Below the pieces are notes generated by a model. The model was not told where the DNA came from and made no database searches. It saw nothing but the letters and a program-made list of their open reading frames with translations. The translations under genes and the position numbers were made by a program. A DNA stretch of 5,723 nucleotides from Rhodococcus sp. (in: high G+C Gram-positive bacteria) (GTDB lineage: Bacteria > Actinomycetota > Actinomycetes > Mycobacteriales > Mycobacteriaceae), in contig JAAYXN010000270.1 of the NCBI GenBank assembly GCA_012515885.1, positions 1 to 5,723 on the forward strand. Reading direction: 5' to 3'. Positions 5,525-5,723 of the stretch are shown one piece after another (the stretch's first letter is position 1; every line of letters begins with the position of its first letter).

Positions 5525-5723
5525 ATGAGCGATCACCCAAAAACAGACAGCGCCGAAGCTGTGGACAGCGTGGAGCCTGACGGCAGCACTACGTCTCCTG
5601 CGCGGCGAGTGACGGCGATGGCAGCGCTGCTGCTTGCGCTTGGGGCGGGGTTGCTGTGGACGGCGTCGAGGGTTACCTGGGTTCGCGCCGTCTCCGCGGA
5701 CGGTCTCGGTGAGGAACAAACCA
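5525..5723 (+). CDS. Trp biosynthesis-associated membrane protein, 3' truncated
   Basis: The first 66 residues of a membrane protein are visible; the frame is open to the right edge. A polar, acidic N-terminus (about 1-25, MSDHPKTDSAEAVD...) is followed by Arg-Arg (27-28) and a hydrophobic segment at about 29-47 (VTAMAALLLALGAGLLWTA), then SRVTWVRAV and ADGLGEEQT. The pattern of a first membrane helix followed by W-A-S-R-x-T-W-V and then a DGLG turn is typical of the actinobacterial Trp-operon-associated membrane protein family (TIGR02234; Rv1610 in M. tuberculosis, from memory). Its function is not established. It starts three bases after the trpE stop, so the two are almost certainly co-transcribed, with trpC, trpB and trpA expected further on. 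Confidence 0.85.
   Translation, partial: MSDHPKTDSAEAVDSVEPDGSTTSPARRVTAMAALLLALGAGLLWTASRVTWVRAVSADGLGEEQT

Noticed and set aside
4880..5719. A 279-codon open frame on the minus strand opposite trpE
   Set aside because: It lies antisense to strongly conserved TrpE sequence, its product is Arg/His-rich with no recognisable domain, and it arises from the GC-rich codon pattern of trpE.

Overview
The window looks like chromosomal DNA of a high-GC actinobacterium of the Mycobacteriales (the Mycobacterium, Rhodococcus, Gordonia and Hoyosella group). The evidence is the gene order (IMPase-family phosphatase, hisF, hisI, then a reversed bcp-type peroxiredoxin, trpE and a Trp-associated membrane protein), the GC-rich codon use, and a TrpE protein that closely resembles the mycobacterial one as I remember it. 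From memory, M. tuberculosis carries impA-hisF-hisI-chaA-bcpB(reverse)-trpE-Rv1610-trpC here, so the frame of the locus is conserved. The genus cannot be fixed from sequence alone.

Layout. Bases 2-589 hold the 3' part of an inositol-monophosphatase-family gene whose start lies upstream of the window. hisF (633-1406) follows with a strong ribosome binding site, and hisI (1403-1771) overlaps it by ATGA. Together they form the distal end of a histidine operon. An 86-base gap (1772-1857) holds a hairpin and a 19-base direct repeat. It leads into a PLP-dependent enzyme of the Cys/Met metabolism (trans-sulfuration) family at 1858-3075. The last codons of that gene are the first unit of a four-copy, roughly 27-base tandem repeat (3052-3157). 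A very small 4-oxalocrotonate-tautomerase-like gene follows (3177-3356). A peroxiredoxin gene (3408-3881) lies on the minus strand. trpE (3938-5521) diverges from it across a 56-base promoter region. Three bases after trpE begins a gene for a tryptophan-operon-associated membrane protein, which runs off the right end.

How the genes fit together. HisF and HisI carry out the cyclase and phosphoribosyl-AMP hydrolysis steps of histidine synthesis. TrpE commits chorismate to tryptophan. The stretch between hisI and the bcp/trpE pair is the variable part: M. tuberculosis has chaA there, while this genome has the PLP enzyme, the repeat array and the tautomerase. I saw no mobile element, CRISPR array, tRNA or rRNA. 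The most interesting points are the repeat array that copies the 3' end of the PLP gene with its stop codon, the unusual active sites of the PLP enzyme and the tautomerase, an AGGCTCGC motif confined to the gaps before those two genes, and a probable leaderless trpE start. I do not see strong evidence for a wholly new multi-gene system.
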